Below, one piece after another: positions 45,086-53,007 of a DNA stretch of 64,000 nt. The notes under the pieces were generated by a model. The model worked only from the letters and a program-made list of their open reading frames with translations. It was not told the DNA's origin and ran no database searches. A program made the translations under genes and the position numbers. Source of the stretch: Reclinomonas americana ATCC 50394 (Eukaryota > Jakobida > Jakobea > Jakobida). The stretch spans positions 930,001 through 994,000 of the forward strand of contig PS015010.1 of assembly GCA_048213135.1 (NCBI GenBank), written 5' to 3'. Position 1 is the first letter of the stretch. Every line of letters begins with the position of its first letter.

Positions 45086-46231
45086 AACCGGCAGCCATAC
45101 TTTCAATATACTGCCTTCGCCTTCCGATTGCACCTGTTTCATTTTGCCTTTCAGCATATCGATACGGGTCTGGATATTCTGCAGGTATAATTTTCTTTCG
45201 CCGTCATTTTCTGCCGAAACAATACCATCATCAAAAAAAGTAAGACTGATGTTTTTTCCGGCCTTCAGGTTAACGGATACCTGGCGGGCGCTGATGTGCC
45301 GGGCCATTTTAAGATACAATTCTATAATGCGGAAAAGAGAAAGTCCGGCGTTACCTTTTAGCTGTACATCTGGTGTTTCGTACAGGTATTCCACCTTCAT
45401 TTCGTTATCGACACTGTACTGGATAGCATGGGTCTCTATCAGGTCGCTGTAATTGGCATTCTCAAACGTAGTGGGGGTAATGGTTTTAGACAGCAGCTTC
45501 ATTTCATCCATCAACTCTTTGATGAGTTTTTTGCTGGTGTCGATGTATTCGCCGTTGCCGTTTTTTTTGAGTCCCGCAAATTCAAGCTGCATCTTTACAG
45601 CAGCCAGTATTTGTGCGAAATTCTCATGCAATTCTGTAGCGATAAAAATATTTTCATCTTCGCGGCGCTGGAGATTAAACTGCGCCAGTTTTTTCTCAGC
45701 GGCAACCAGGGCGGTCGTCTTCTCCACGAGGTAACGGTTCTTCAGCCGGAGATCGAGCAGTTTGCCTACCTGCCCGGCAATTATGCGCATGGCTTCCACT
45801 TGCTGCGGCGGCAGGTCTTGTTTGGAACTCCGGTCCATAGCGCATACGGTACCCAGGCGGTAACCGGTAGGGCTGATGATGGGAGCGCCTGCATAGAACT
45901 GGATCTTCAGTCCGCCAACAACATCAGGATTGTCAAAAAAACGATTGTCTTTCAACGAATCGGCCACTACCATTACATCATGTTCCAGCATCGCGTGCCC
46001 GCAGAAAGAAACGGAGCGGGAGCCTTCGCTGGACGCAATATTCTTCCTGGCTTTGAACCATTGCCTGTCCTTATCGATAAAAGTGATGGAAGCCATACTG
46101 CAGTTGCATACCTGGGCGGCAAGATGGGCCAGGTCATCAAAATCCTGTTCGGCGGCAGAATCAAGAATGTCGTACAGGCCGAGGTCGGCCAGGCGCTGTT
46201 CTTCATTGGCAGGAATTGGAGCAGGTATCAT
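45083..46231 (-). CDS. GAF-domain sensor with histidine-kinase-like C-terminus
   Basis: About 382 residues when started at the ATG at 46231, where the usual family opening PIPANEEQRLADLGLYDILD begins (in-frame ATGs at 46264 and 46312 also exist; a promoter box at 46320-46327 sits too close to the latter). A GAF domain (about 20-165) is followed by a coiled coil and a HisKA_3-like helix with His in ATELHENFAQ. The ATP domain is weak: FFDDGIVSAEND replaces the usual DNGxG box. It may be a receiver-side scaffold or an inactive kinase; the partner is not adjacent. Confidence 0.75.
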   Translation of the reverse strand: MIPAPIPANEEQRLADLGLYDILDSAAEQDFDDLAHLAAQVCNCSMASITFIDKDRQWFKARKNIASSEGSRSVSFCGHAMLEHDVMVVADSLKDNRFFDNPDVVGGLKIQFYAGAPIISPTGYRLGTVCAMDRSSKQDLPPQQVEAMRIIAGQVGKLLDLRLKNRYLVEKTTALVAAEKKLAQFNLQRREDENIFIATELHENFAQILAAVKMQLEFAGLKKNGNGEYIDTSKKLIKELMDEMKLLSKTITPTTFENANYSDLIETHAIQYSVDNEMKVEYLYETPDVQLKGNAGLSLFRIIELYLKMARHISARQVSVNLKAGKNISLTFFDDGIVSAENDGERKLYLQNIQTRIDMLKGKMKQVQSEGEGSILKVWLPV

Positions 46232-46319
46232 ATTGTTGTAAAGGTTTACGATACGATCAATCGACATATACGGATAAACCCGTTGAATAGTTTTCCCTGG
46301 TTTTACAACCATTGCATAA

Positions 46320-46327
46320 CAAAAATA
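46320..46327 (-). promoter_or_regulatory. Promoter -7 box TATTTTTG of the GAF sensor gene
   Basis: On the minus strand it reads TATTTTTG and lies seven bases from the ATG at 46312, which makes a downstream start (46264 or 46231) more likely. Confidence 0.45.
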
Positions 46328-46437
46328 AGACCTGAATCGCTAATCAATCGTTAATATAAGAGCTTGATAATTAACGAGTGACAGTAAAAATACGGGGTAA
46401 TTCCGCAATAATACGCTCAACCATACGTTTGAATGCC

Positions 46438-46947
46438 ATGAAAAAGATTTTTACCCTTTCTGCAATGCCCTTCCTGCTTATAGCGATACTGTTTACAGCG
46501 GCCTGCAACCAGCCCGATCCGGGGCATGATCCTGAAATTCCGGCTCCTGCTATAACGCAACCGCAACCGGAAGATAGCGTGGTTACCCGCCTGCGCCCGG
46601 CCATTACCGCCATCGAGAGCAAAAACCTGCAGATGGGTGGCTACCAGCTCAAGTTCATCAAAATCGACAGCATCCGGTATGAAAAAATATCACTGAAAAC
46701 CTATTACGACAGGCGCAAGGCGGAAATGGAAAAGAACCTGCACCTGTCGACCGATAAAGAAAAAACGCAGAAAGTGATACAATACCTGGGCGACAGGGCG
46801 GCTAAAGCCTCATCAAAAACAGAACTGTATTATGTTGATTTTTTTATGAATGCGCAGGCTGGCGATACCCGCTACCAGGAACGGCATACGAATTACCTCA
46901 ACCCCGATCTTACCGAACTGCGTATGGATTTTCGTAATATTCAATAG
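46438..46947 (+). CDS. Small lipoprotein
   Basis: 169 residues from the ATG at 46438, because MKKIFTLSAMPFLLIAILFT with lipobox FTAAC follows directly. The mature protein starts CNQPDPGHDPEIPAPAI, then a charged helical domain with YYDRRKAEMEKNLHLS. No family recognised. It ends at a perfect terminator just before the dyad array. Confidence 0.7.
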   Translation: MKKIFTLSAMPFLLIAILFTAACNQPDPGHDPEIPAPAITQPQPEDSVVTRLRPAITAIESKNLQMGGYQLKFIKIDSIRYEKISLKTYYDRRKAEMEKNLHLSTDKEKTQKVIQYLGDRAAKASSKTELYYVDFFMNAQAGDTRYQERHTNYLNPDLTELRMDFRNIQ

Positions 46948-46969
46948 TATGATCGTAATCATAATAGTT

Positions 46970-46995
46970 AAGCCCACCATTGGTGGGCTTTTTTG
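46970..46995 (+). terminator. Rho-independent terminator
   Basis: AAGCCCACCA and TGGTGGGCTT form a 10-bp perfect stem, followed by TTTTGTG. Confidence 0.8.
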
Positions 46996-47005
46996 TGCCT
47001 TCTCA

Positions 47006-47281
47006 AACTAGGATAAACCTAACCGGGATAGGTCAATAACCTAAGCAGGATAGGTCACCCAACCTAACCCGGATAGGTTCAGGACCTAACTAGGATACGT
47101 TACCCTACCTAACCCCGATAGATTATGTACCTATCTAGGATACGTTACCCAACCTAACCCGGATAGGTTCAGGACCTAACTAGGATACGTTACCCTACCT
47201 AACCCGGATAGGTTAGGGGCCTAACTAGGATACGTTACCCCACCTGATGAGGATAGGTTCTTAACCTATCGGGGATAGGGG
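47006..47281. repeat. Dyad-repeat array, 12 units plus a partial one
   Basis: Twelve CCTA-type units begin at 47018, 47040, 47063, 47085, 47108, 47130, 47153, 47175, 47198, 47220, 47243 and 47265. Spacing alternates strictly 22 and 23 bp, giving a 45-bp period. Most units read CCTAAC..GGATAGGTT or CCTAACTAGGATACGTT, so they are imperfect dyads. There are no unique spacers, so it is not CRISPR, and stop codons occur in all frames. It lies between the lipoprotein terminator and the start of the cassette island. Confidence 0.8.
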
Positions 47282-47404
47282 ATAACAGCCGCAGCGGCGT
47301 CATCGCTTTGAGGTGGAGGCAAGAACAGCGGAGGAATTGTAAGTTGTACAGGGGCTTCAACAACTTTTACAATGCCTCCATTAACTTTTTTCACAGAGCG
47401 CACA

Positions 47405-47660
47405 GCGGCACGAAGTACACAGAGACGCTCCGTGCCTCTTTGTGAAAACCCTCCGTGCCCTCTGTGAAAAATCCTCCGCTCCCTGCCACGTCCCCAACGG
47501 TTTAAATTCCACATATTTTACCGGGAAAACCAGAGGTACGAAGCACACAGAGACGCTCCGTGCATCTTTGTGAAAATCCTCCGTGCCCTCTGTGAAAAAT
47601 CCTCCGCTCCCTGCCACGTCCCCAACTGTTTAAATTACCCGTATTTTACCGGGAAAACCA
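47405..47660. repeat. Tandem duplication of a 128-bp unit
   Basis: Two copies, 47405-47532 and 47533-47660, differ at only a few positions. Each has CACAGAGACGCTCCGTGC, a CCTCTGTGAAAAATCC block, CTCCCTGCCACGTCCCCAAC and TATTTTACCGGGAAAACCA. An extra partial CACAGAG-type stretch precedes them. Non-coding; this sits directly upstream of the XRE gene. Confidence 0.75.
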
Positions 47661-47684
47661 CTAACTTCCAATCACTGAAAAAAC

Positions 47685-47692
47685 TACATTTG
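47685..47692 (+). promoter_or_regulatory. Promoter -7 box TACATTTG of the XRE gene
   Basis: Matches TAnnTTTG just before the ATG at 47697, so the message would have almost no 5' UTR. Confidence 0.5.
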
Positions 47693-47696
47693 CCTT

Positions 47697-48101
47697 ATGA
47701 CAACAAAGACAAACACCATACACCAGGGCCGCAATGTGAAACGATTCCGTGAAATGCTGGGCATAAAGCAAGACGCCCTTGCCGCCGACCTGGGAGATGA
47801 CTGGAATCAACAGAAGATTTCACTGCTGGAGCAAAAGGAAACCATCGACAACGGGCTGCTGCAACAACTGTCAGCGGCGCTGAAGATACCCGTGGAAGCG
47901 ATTGAGAATTTTGATGAGGAGCAGGCGGTGAATGTGATTGCTAATACCTTCTCCAGTCATGATAGTTCAACATTAAACGCAGTTAATCCCTACTGTACAT
48001 TCAATCCACTTGACAAAATGATCGAGCTGTATGAGCGTATGATTCAGCAGCAAAAGGAAATGATTGAGAAACTGGAGAGGTTGCTGGAAAAGGGAAAATG
48101 A
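47697..48101 (+). CDS. XRE-family HTH protein, first gene of the cassette platform
   Basis: 134 residues. An XRE-type helix-turn-helix covers about 10-65 (VKRFREMLGIKQDALAADLG, then QQKISLLEQKETID). The middle is AVEAIENFDEE, and the last 30 residues are a coiled coil (MIQQQKEMIEKLERLLEKGK). A decayed copy with the same downstream leader is at 54.67-55.02 kb. Both copies lead an array of cassettes, so this protein is probably tied to the system, as a regulator or as a partner of the missing recombinase. It is not itself a tyrosine recombinase. Confidence 0.85.
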   Translation: MTTKTNTIHQGRNVKRFREMLGIKQDALAADLGDDWNQQKISLLEQKETIDNGLLQQLSAALKIPVEAIENFDEEQAVNVIANTFSSHDSSTLNAVNPYCTFNPLDKMIELYERMIQQQKEMIEKLERLLEKGK

Positions 48102-48142
48102 CCCTTTTGATGTTTTGATAAAAACACAGTTTTTGCATTCTC

Positions 48143-48250
48143 ACTGAAGTGTATTGTACTAACAACAATACAAAAAGTATAATGCCAAAAGACTGGTTAC
48201 CAGTATTCTTCTTTTTTATGTCTTTATTTTTAGTTGCATATATTTATGAG
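48143..48250 (+). other. attI-like leader, platform A
   Basis: About 100 bp shared with 55184-55291. A stretch of nearly 50 bp is identical in both; it includes GTATTGT and ACAATAC as a 7-bp inverted pair (48151-48157, 48165-48171). The similarity runs to TTTATGAG at 48250 and then stops: the first cassette begins with GTTAGCTGCC here and with GTTGGCGGTAGG in platform B. That makes 48250 the probable recombination point (G followed by TT). Confidence 0.75.
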
Positions 48251-48277
48251 TTAGCTGCCATTAAACAGACACAATGA
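48182..48277 (+). CDS. Leader ORF reading into the first cassette, 31 residues
   Basis: A short frame starting MPKDWLPVFFFFMSLFLVAY has one hydrophobic segment and ends with a TGA that overlaps the ATG of the TIR gene (ATGA at 48274). Its first part lies in the leader and its last nine residues come from the cassette. In platform B the fifth codon is a stop. It may be a translation-coupling leader like ORF-11 of the class 1 integron attI, or a chance frame. Confidence 0.4.
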   Translation: MPKDWLPVFFFFMSLFLVAYIYELAAIKQTQ

Positions 48278-49476
48278 TTAAACAAGTATTTATAACATAT
48301 TCGTGGGACACAGACGAACACAAAGAATGGGTTAGAAGTATTGCAGACTTTCTTATTTCGAGAGGCATTATGGTGTATCTAGACCAATATGACATCAAGC
48401 CTGGAGAAAGCTTTACTCATTTTATGGAAAGTTCAATTACAAAATCAGACAAGGTTCTCGTTGTATTGACGCCAAGTTACAAAGATAAATCGTTAGAGAG
48501 AAAAGGTGGTGTAGGATATGAACAGCAAATTATATCGGGCGAAATAATGTCAGGAATGGATAGAAAAAAAATTATTCCGCTGATAAGAAAAGGAAAATAT
48601 GAAGAAGGTATTGATTGTGCCTTACCTCCGCACTTTAAGGGAATTTCGACACTGGATTTCAGAACTTCGGAAAATGAACAAAACTCTTTAGATGAATTAC
48701 TAAGAGCTATATATGAAGAGCCAAAATTTGTAAAACCTACTTTAGGAAATAAACCAGACTTTGGTAAGCAAGTGTCTGACAAGTCGTTTGTAATAGAACT
48801 TGATGAGGATTTTAATTTCCTTCAATCAGAAATTTTCTTGACTGATTTATTCTTACAAATTTCGGACTTGAGAAAGGCAAATAGTAAGTACAATTTAAAT
48901 TTCAACATTCGTGGTATCTCTGATGAACTGGCAGAATATACACAATTAGTTTCCTTACAAAATCTTTCAGACAAAGACATTAAAAGGAAGTTAGAACTTA
49001 GAGCCTATTTGAATGAAAGATACTTTCTTCCAAACGGGACTATTTATGAATATCTTCAGTATTCAATCAACTCAATTATTGATTTTAGCTTTAATAAGTA
49101 CAACTACGTTTTTAATTATCAAGATTTATTCGTTGCTCTCACTAAATGTTTAAAGTTATTTTCAGATAAAAATAGCTGGCGAAGAGGCACCACAAAATTT
49201 GATATATTCCACAACAAGATTAAATGGGGATTTAGCATCTGGATTTCCGAGAGCGAAGTACAAAGTCTTCTTGCTAAAATGTCAACCAACGACAAAATGT
49301 TTCTTACAGCCATAGCTGGACTTGATACTTATGACCTTTCCCATTCTACTCTAATTGAAGAGGTAATTCCAAAACAATCCTATCAATTTACAATCGATTA
49401 TTTTTTGAAGAGAATAAATGAAGAAATAAAAGAAGAATGCTTTAGGACAGGTAATTGGAAAATAGGATTAGGATAA
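48274..49476 (+). CDS. TIR/SEFIR-domain protein (cassette 1)
   Basis: 400 residues. The N-terminal ~130 residues are a TIR/SEFIR domain: VFITYSWDTDEHKEWVRSIA, DQYDIKPGESFTHFM, and VLVVLTPSYK followed by GGVGYE with Glu83 as the candidate NADase residue. Residues 160-400 are helical and have no recognised domain. TIR proteins in bacteria often sense or execute anti-phage NAD-depletion; that role is inference. The start overlaps the leader ORF (ATGA). The codon usage is AT-rich. Confidence 0.85.
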   Translation: MIKQVFITYSWDTDEHKEWVRSIADFLISRGIMVYLDQYDIKPGESFTHFMESSITKSDKVLVVLTPSYKDKSLERKGGVGYEQQIISGEIMSGMDRKKIIPLIRKGKYEEGIDCALPPHFKGISTLDFRTSENEQNSLDELLRAIYEEPKFVKPTLGNKPDFGKQVSDKSFVIELDEDFNFLQSEIFLTDLFLQISDLRKANSKYNLNFNIRGISDELAEYTQLVSLQNLSDKDIKRKLELRAYLNERYFLPNGTIYEYLQYSINSIIDFSFNKYNYVFNYQDLFVALTKCLKLFSDKNSWRRGTTKFDIFHNKIKWGFSIWISESEVQSLLAKMSTNDKMFLTAIAGLDTYDLSHSTLIEEVIPKQSYQFTIDYFLKRINEEIKEECFRTGNWKIGLG

Positions 49477-49481
49477 ACAAC

Positions 49482-49685
49482 GGCAGCTAACATTGGTATT
49501 GCCAATAGCGGGGCTTGACATTGAAGCAATCAGCAGCAGTAATTCTACTGTACTGCGGTTCGGGGCTCGACGAACAAAGCCTAGCTTTGGTTCTTAATAT
49601 TTAACTTTATCAAAAAGCCAAGCAGCGGTTCCGGGCGGACGAATATAAAATTTCCCACCATCGGCAATACCTGCTCGTTGTGTGC
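49482..49685 (+). repeat. attC-like element E1
   Basis: Left box GGCAGCTAAC, 3-nt spacer ATT, arm GGTATTGCC; right arm GGCAATACC, spacer TGCTC, right box GTTGTGTGC (49677). The left box is the reverse complement of 48250-48259, the start of cassette 1 (10/10). The centre contains GGGGCTTGAC and GGTTCGGGGCTCGAC. Confidence 0.75.
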
Positions 49686-49707
49686 AATGCACAGACCACT
49701 ATAAAGG

Positions 49708-50391
49708 ATGACACATATCGATTTTTTTGAAGCTTATAGAAATGGCCAAAGGCACTTTTCAAATTTGGATTTTGAATATTTAAGTGGTTTTGCTAACAAT
49801 GACTTTTCGGATGTAATTTTTAAGAACTGCCTTCTTTATCTTGATTTTAGAAATTGCAACCTGACAAACAGCCATTTTATTGGATGTAATATAAAAGAGA
49901 TTGATCTAAGAAAGGCAAATTTGACAAATGCATTAATGACCCAATGTTTAGTTGAAAGTGCGATGTTTAAAGGAGCGATAGTCAAAGGTTTCAAGTTTGT
50001 CGACAACCACTATTATGGCGCAACTTTAAATCAAGAAGATTTCGATAAAGACCTGATAAACTCAGACGCTTTCATACTTAAGAAAGAAGTATCTAAAGTC
50101 GACTTCGTTAGTACACTTTCTCCAAAAATGACCGATGTGACAGAAATTGCTGAACCCAAGGTCGACATTTGGCCATTTGTTAATCAGTTGGTGTATGAGA
50201 GAATTGTTGACGATTATGTCGCAATTAACCATTTGGTTGAAAAGGTCTACAGGAATCAATTAAATTGGTGCGATCATATTCTATTGCCAACCAGTACTGA
50301 AAATACATTTGTCGTAATCCTTGTCGACGTTGAGAATAAGAAGATAATGGGATATTATCAGCTTAATTTAAATGCCGAATACGACTTATAA
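49708..50391 (+). CDS. Pentapeptide-repeat-like protein (cassette 2)
   Basis: 227 residues. Residues about 15-110 are five-residue repeats (DFSDVIFKNCLLYLDFRNCNLTNSHF, then KEIDLRKANLTNALM), the pentapeptide-repeat fold. The last 110 residues are not repeated and are unknown. Such folds mimic DNA or bind proteins; no function is claimed. Confidence 0.7.
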   Translation: MTHIDFFEAYRNGQRHFSNLDFEYLSGFANNDFSDVIFKNCLLYLDFRNCNLTNSHFIGCNIKEIDLRKANLTNALMTQCLVESAMFKGAIVKGFKFVDNHYYGATLNQEDFDKDLINSDAFILKKEVSKVDFVSTLSPKMTDVTEIAEPKVDIWPFVNQLVYERIVDDYVAINHLVEKVYRNQLNWCDHILLPTSTENTFVVILVDVENKKIMGYYQLNLNAEYDL

Positions 50392-50402
50392 TCGGAAGCA
50401 CA

Positions 50403-50604
50403 GTACACAACATGGGGTTTTCTGCTATGCTGGCTGAAGAATATATGCTGATCGTCCCATTCGCTTATCAGCTATAGTTCGGGCTGAACGGAGAAACCCC
50501 AGCAACAGAATATAACATCAACTGCATTAAATTTACTCAGCAACAGTTCGGGCTGACGAATCACAGAATATCAGCACAGCAGAAAGCCCTGACCGTTGTA
50601 CGCC
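50403..50604 (+). repeat. attC-like element E2
   Basis: Left box GTACACAAC, spacer ATG, arm GGGTTTTCTGC; right arm GCAGAAAGCCC, spacer TGACC, right box GTTGTACGCC (50595). The left box is the reverse complement of the start of cassette 2 at 8 of 9 positions. Confidence 0.75.
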
Positions 50605-50634
50605 ATTCTATCGAAACATTATTAAATACAAACC

Positions 50635-51114
50635 TTGACAAACGTAAAACTTAAATTTTCGCAGTTCTCAGAAAGAGCAAATTCAGAAATAGGTTTTATT
50701 GCAGAAGACAACACTGATGTTGAAGTAACAACCCTTCAAATAAAAAATTGGGCGACCTTGCAACTCTACTATTGGTACCAGTACAAAGAATTACTTGGTG
50801 TAAAGACATTTTATAAAAGCAAGCCTATAAAAATTGAAGCTTTCGTAGACTCAAAAATTGTTGGCACATTTATGCAAGTGAGAGTAACAAAAGACACTGT
50901 AATTAGAAAAGATGATATCACATTCCCATTTCTAGAAAATTTATATATGCTTACTACCTATCTTGAAGCACCAATAAAGACAAAGAAAATAATTCACAAG
51001 AAAAAAGAAACTTTAAACCACAATATTGAAAAGTATTTAAATATAATCGAATATTCTGATCGGCAATTTTCAAAATTTGGCTCTCCCGTAATATTTACTG
51101 GTTGGACAAATTGA
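50635..51114 (+). CDS. Orphan protein (cassette 3), TTG start
   Basis: 159 residues from a TTG at 50635; no ATG is available at the right position. Charged and mixed alpha/beta, no known domain. The stop is followed after five bases by the left box of E3. Confidence 0.6.
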   Translation: MTNVKLKFSQFSERANSEIGFIAEDNTDVEVTTLQIKNWATLQLYYWYQYKELLGVKTFYKSKPIKIEAFVDSKIVGTFMQVRVTKDTVIRKDDITFPFLENLYMLTTYLEAPIKTKKIIHKKKETLNHNIEKYLNIIEYSDRQFSKFGSPVIFTGWTN

Positions 51115-51119
51115 GAAAC

Positions 51120-51320
51120 GGCGTACAACATGGGGTTTTGTGCAAGTGGGGCTGGACAATCAAACTTCAGCTAAGTGCAAAGCCAGGCTGTGGTTCCGGC
51201 AGGACAAACTTTATTGAGCTTTTGTAATTAACTTCATCATTCGTAATTTTAATCAGCGGCGGTTGCGGACGGACACAACAACATCTCCCCACCTGCACAA
51301 AGCCCTGTTCGTTGGGCGTC
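51120..51320 (+). repeat. attC-like element E3
   Basis: Left box GGCGTACAAC, spacer ATG, arm GGGTTTTGTGCA; right arm TGCACAAAGCCC, spacer TGTTC, right box GTTGGGCGTC (51311). The left box is the exact reverse complement of 50595-50604, the start of cassette 3 (10/10), and does not match the right box of the same element. Confidence 0.8.
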
Positions 51321-51326
51321 ATTACC

Positions 51327-52022
51327 ATGATAAATTCGAAAAACTATATAGTAATTATAATTCCCTATTTAACTCTATGTTGTGGAGTATATCAATTAAC
51401 TTATTGGACGCTTTTTAATCTAAACGCATTTAATTTTATATCATTTCAAGACATTATAAAGTCTTCAATTTTACCATTAATTTCATCATTTCTTACCTCA
51501 GCAATTGGGTTTTATATAGCATCTACACTATTTTCAAAAAAAAATGATCCAGAAAATCTAAAAACAAATAAGTCTCCTCAAAAAAAAGGCAATATTTTGA
51601 AGGAGATTATCGCTTTCCTCTTAATCATTATACTACTTGTTGTAGTTCTCATTTTTATTCCAGGAAAAAATTATAAGGGTTATGCGATGATACTTGGAAT
51701 GATATTTTATGTTTTTATAGATATTAACTTCATCTTCTCCAAAGATTTCAATCCAAAAATTGATAAAAGGTTTTTGATGATGATAATGATATACTTCCCA
51801 TTCATTGGCATCGCAAAAGCGTTAGAAGACGGAGATAAAATAATGGAAAATAAAGAGTACCAATATACCACTATCCCGAAAAATAATTCACAACTTGTTA
51901 CTTCATCCTTCGATACAATAAAACTCATAGGGATTACAGATGAAAAGTTCATTTTTACAAATTTGAAAAATGACAAAATATTTTTTTTAAAATCAGACAC
52001 AATGATACTATATCGAAAGTGA
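51327..52022 (+). CDS. Membrane protein (cassette 4)
   Basis: 231 residues from the ATG at 51327 (the longer open frame begins at a TTG in the right box of E3). Four to five hydrophobic segments (YIVIIIPYLTLCCGVYQL, EIIAFLLIIILLVVVLIF, MILGMIFYVFIDINFIF). The last 60 residues are cytosolic or outside and polar. Family unknown. Confidence 0.65.
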   Translation: MINSKNYIVIIIPYLTLCCGVYQLTYWTLFNLNAFNFISFQDIIKSSILPLISSFLTSAIGFYIASTLFSKKNDPENLKTNKSPQKKGNILKEIIAFLLIIILLVVVLIFIPGKNYKGYAMILGMIFYVFIDINFIFSKDFNPKIDKRFLMMIMIYFPFIGIAKALEDGDKIMENKEYQYTTIPKNNSQLVTSSFDTIKLIGITDEKFIFTNLKNDKIFFLKSDTMILYRK

Positions 52023-52025
52023 CCT

Positions 52026-52230
52026 CGCCAAACATAAGGTTTGGCGCAATTGGGGCTTGACGGAAAAACTTTCAACATTTGTTCGCTATTCAACCTCAGC
52101 TATAGGGTTGGACCGTTAACGGATCCGTCGGCTGCCTTCCGTTGTCAGAATAATTTCGTTTCTTTAATATCATCCAGGCCGGGCATACGGAATACTAATT
52201 CCCATCTTGCATAAAATCCTGGACGACCGA
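52026..52230 (+). repeat. attC-like element E4, damaged or recombined
   Basis: The left box CGCCAAAC and arm GGTTTGGCGCAATTGGGG look normal and match the start of cassette 4 (7/8). The right half (CGGAATACTAATTCCC, then TTGCATAAAATCC) does not complement that left arm and lacks a clean GTT box. It seems to be a fusion of two different elements or a decayed one. Confidence 0.5.
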
Positions 52231-52239
52231 TTACAAACA

Positions 52240-52773
52240 ATGACCTGCAACAATTTTGACATAAAGATATTAGACCTTCATTGGATTATGGACGTTGACG
52301 ACCCAACAGACCTTTGTGCACACGGGCACGTTTTTGTAAAAATCGGAGACGGAATTGTGGCAGACAAAGACAGTTTAGACGTAACAGTAAGTTCAACTGC
52401 TCTGTATTTAATGCGGACAATAAAGGGCAATTACAAAAAAGACGACTATGCAAGTCAACTGCTGCCTTGTTGCGGACACTTTTTTATGGCTGATGAAGAA
52501 AGTGACTACGTTTCTATTATGGGTTGCCCAAGCGGAATTGACTGGACAATTATTCACACAGGCGATGGCAAAATCAAACACATAACAGACAGCGGACAAG
52601 AAGCAACGGTTGACAAAAATGAATATATAAAGTTGGTTTTGAACTTTGCAGACCAGGTTGAGGATTTTTATAAAACGAGTTTGCCAAAGACAATACCAAC
52701 GGGCAACTTCGAAAAAAAAGGTTACTTGACATTTTGGAAAGAATGGCGACTCTTACGAGACGAATGGAAATAA
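52240..52773 (+). CDS. Orphan protein (cassette 5)
   Basis: 177 residues from the ATG at 52240; the longer frame from 52207 starts inside E4. A mixed alpha/beta protein (DIKILDLHWIMDVDDPTD, then HGHVFVKIGDG) with a late helical end. No family recognised. Confidence 0.6.
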   Translation: MTCNNFDIKILDLHWIMDVDDPTDLCAHGHVFVKIGDGIVADKDSLDVTVSSTALYLMRTIKGNYKKDDYASQLLPCCGHFFMADEESDYVSIMGCPSGIDWTIIHTGDGKIKHITDSGQEATVDKNEYIKLVLNFADQVEDFYKTSLPKTIPTGNFEKKGYLTFWKEWRLLRDEWK

Positions 52774-52975
52774 AACAACACATAATATTGGGGTTTATAC
52801 AAGTTGGTCATCATCGGCAAACATCAGCAAATTGCAAATCCAGGCTGTGGTTTGGGCCGGATAAACAACTTTCAACTTTAGTTCTTAAATTCAGTATTAT
52901 ATTTTCAATAAGCAGCTGTTATGGGCAGACGGAACGGTAATTCCCAACCTGCATAAAGCCCTGCTCGTTGCCTGC
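52774..52975 (+). repeat. attC-like element E5
   Basis: Left box degenerate (AACACATAAT), spacer ATT, arm GGGGTTTATACAAG; right arm TGCATAAAGCCC, spacer TGCTC, right box GTTGCCTGC (52967). The centre has TAGTTCTTAAATTCAG, shared with E6. Confidence 0.65.
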
Positions 52976-53007
52976 AAGCGTATTGTGACACAACTTGAAA
53001 TTTTAAA

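Noticed and set aside
45428-46354. 308-residue open frame on the + strand
   Set aside because: Antisense to the GAF sensor; composition of a shadow frame.
47006-47281. CRISPR array
   Set aside because: The units are contiguous with 22/23-bp spacing and there are no unique spacers or cas genes.
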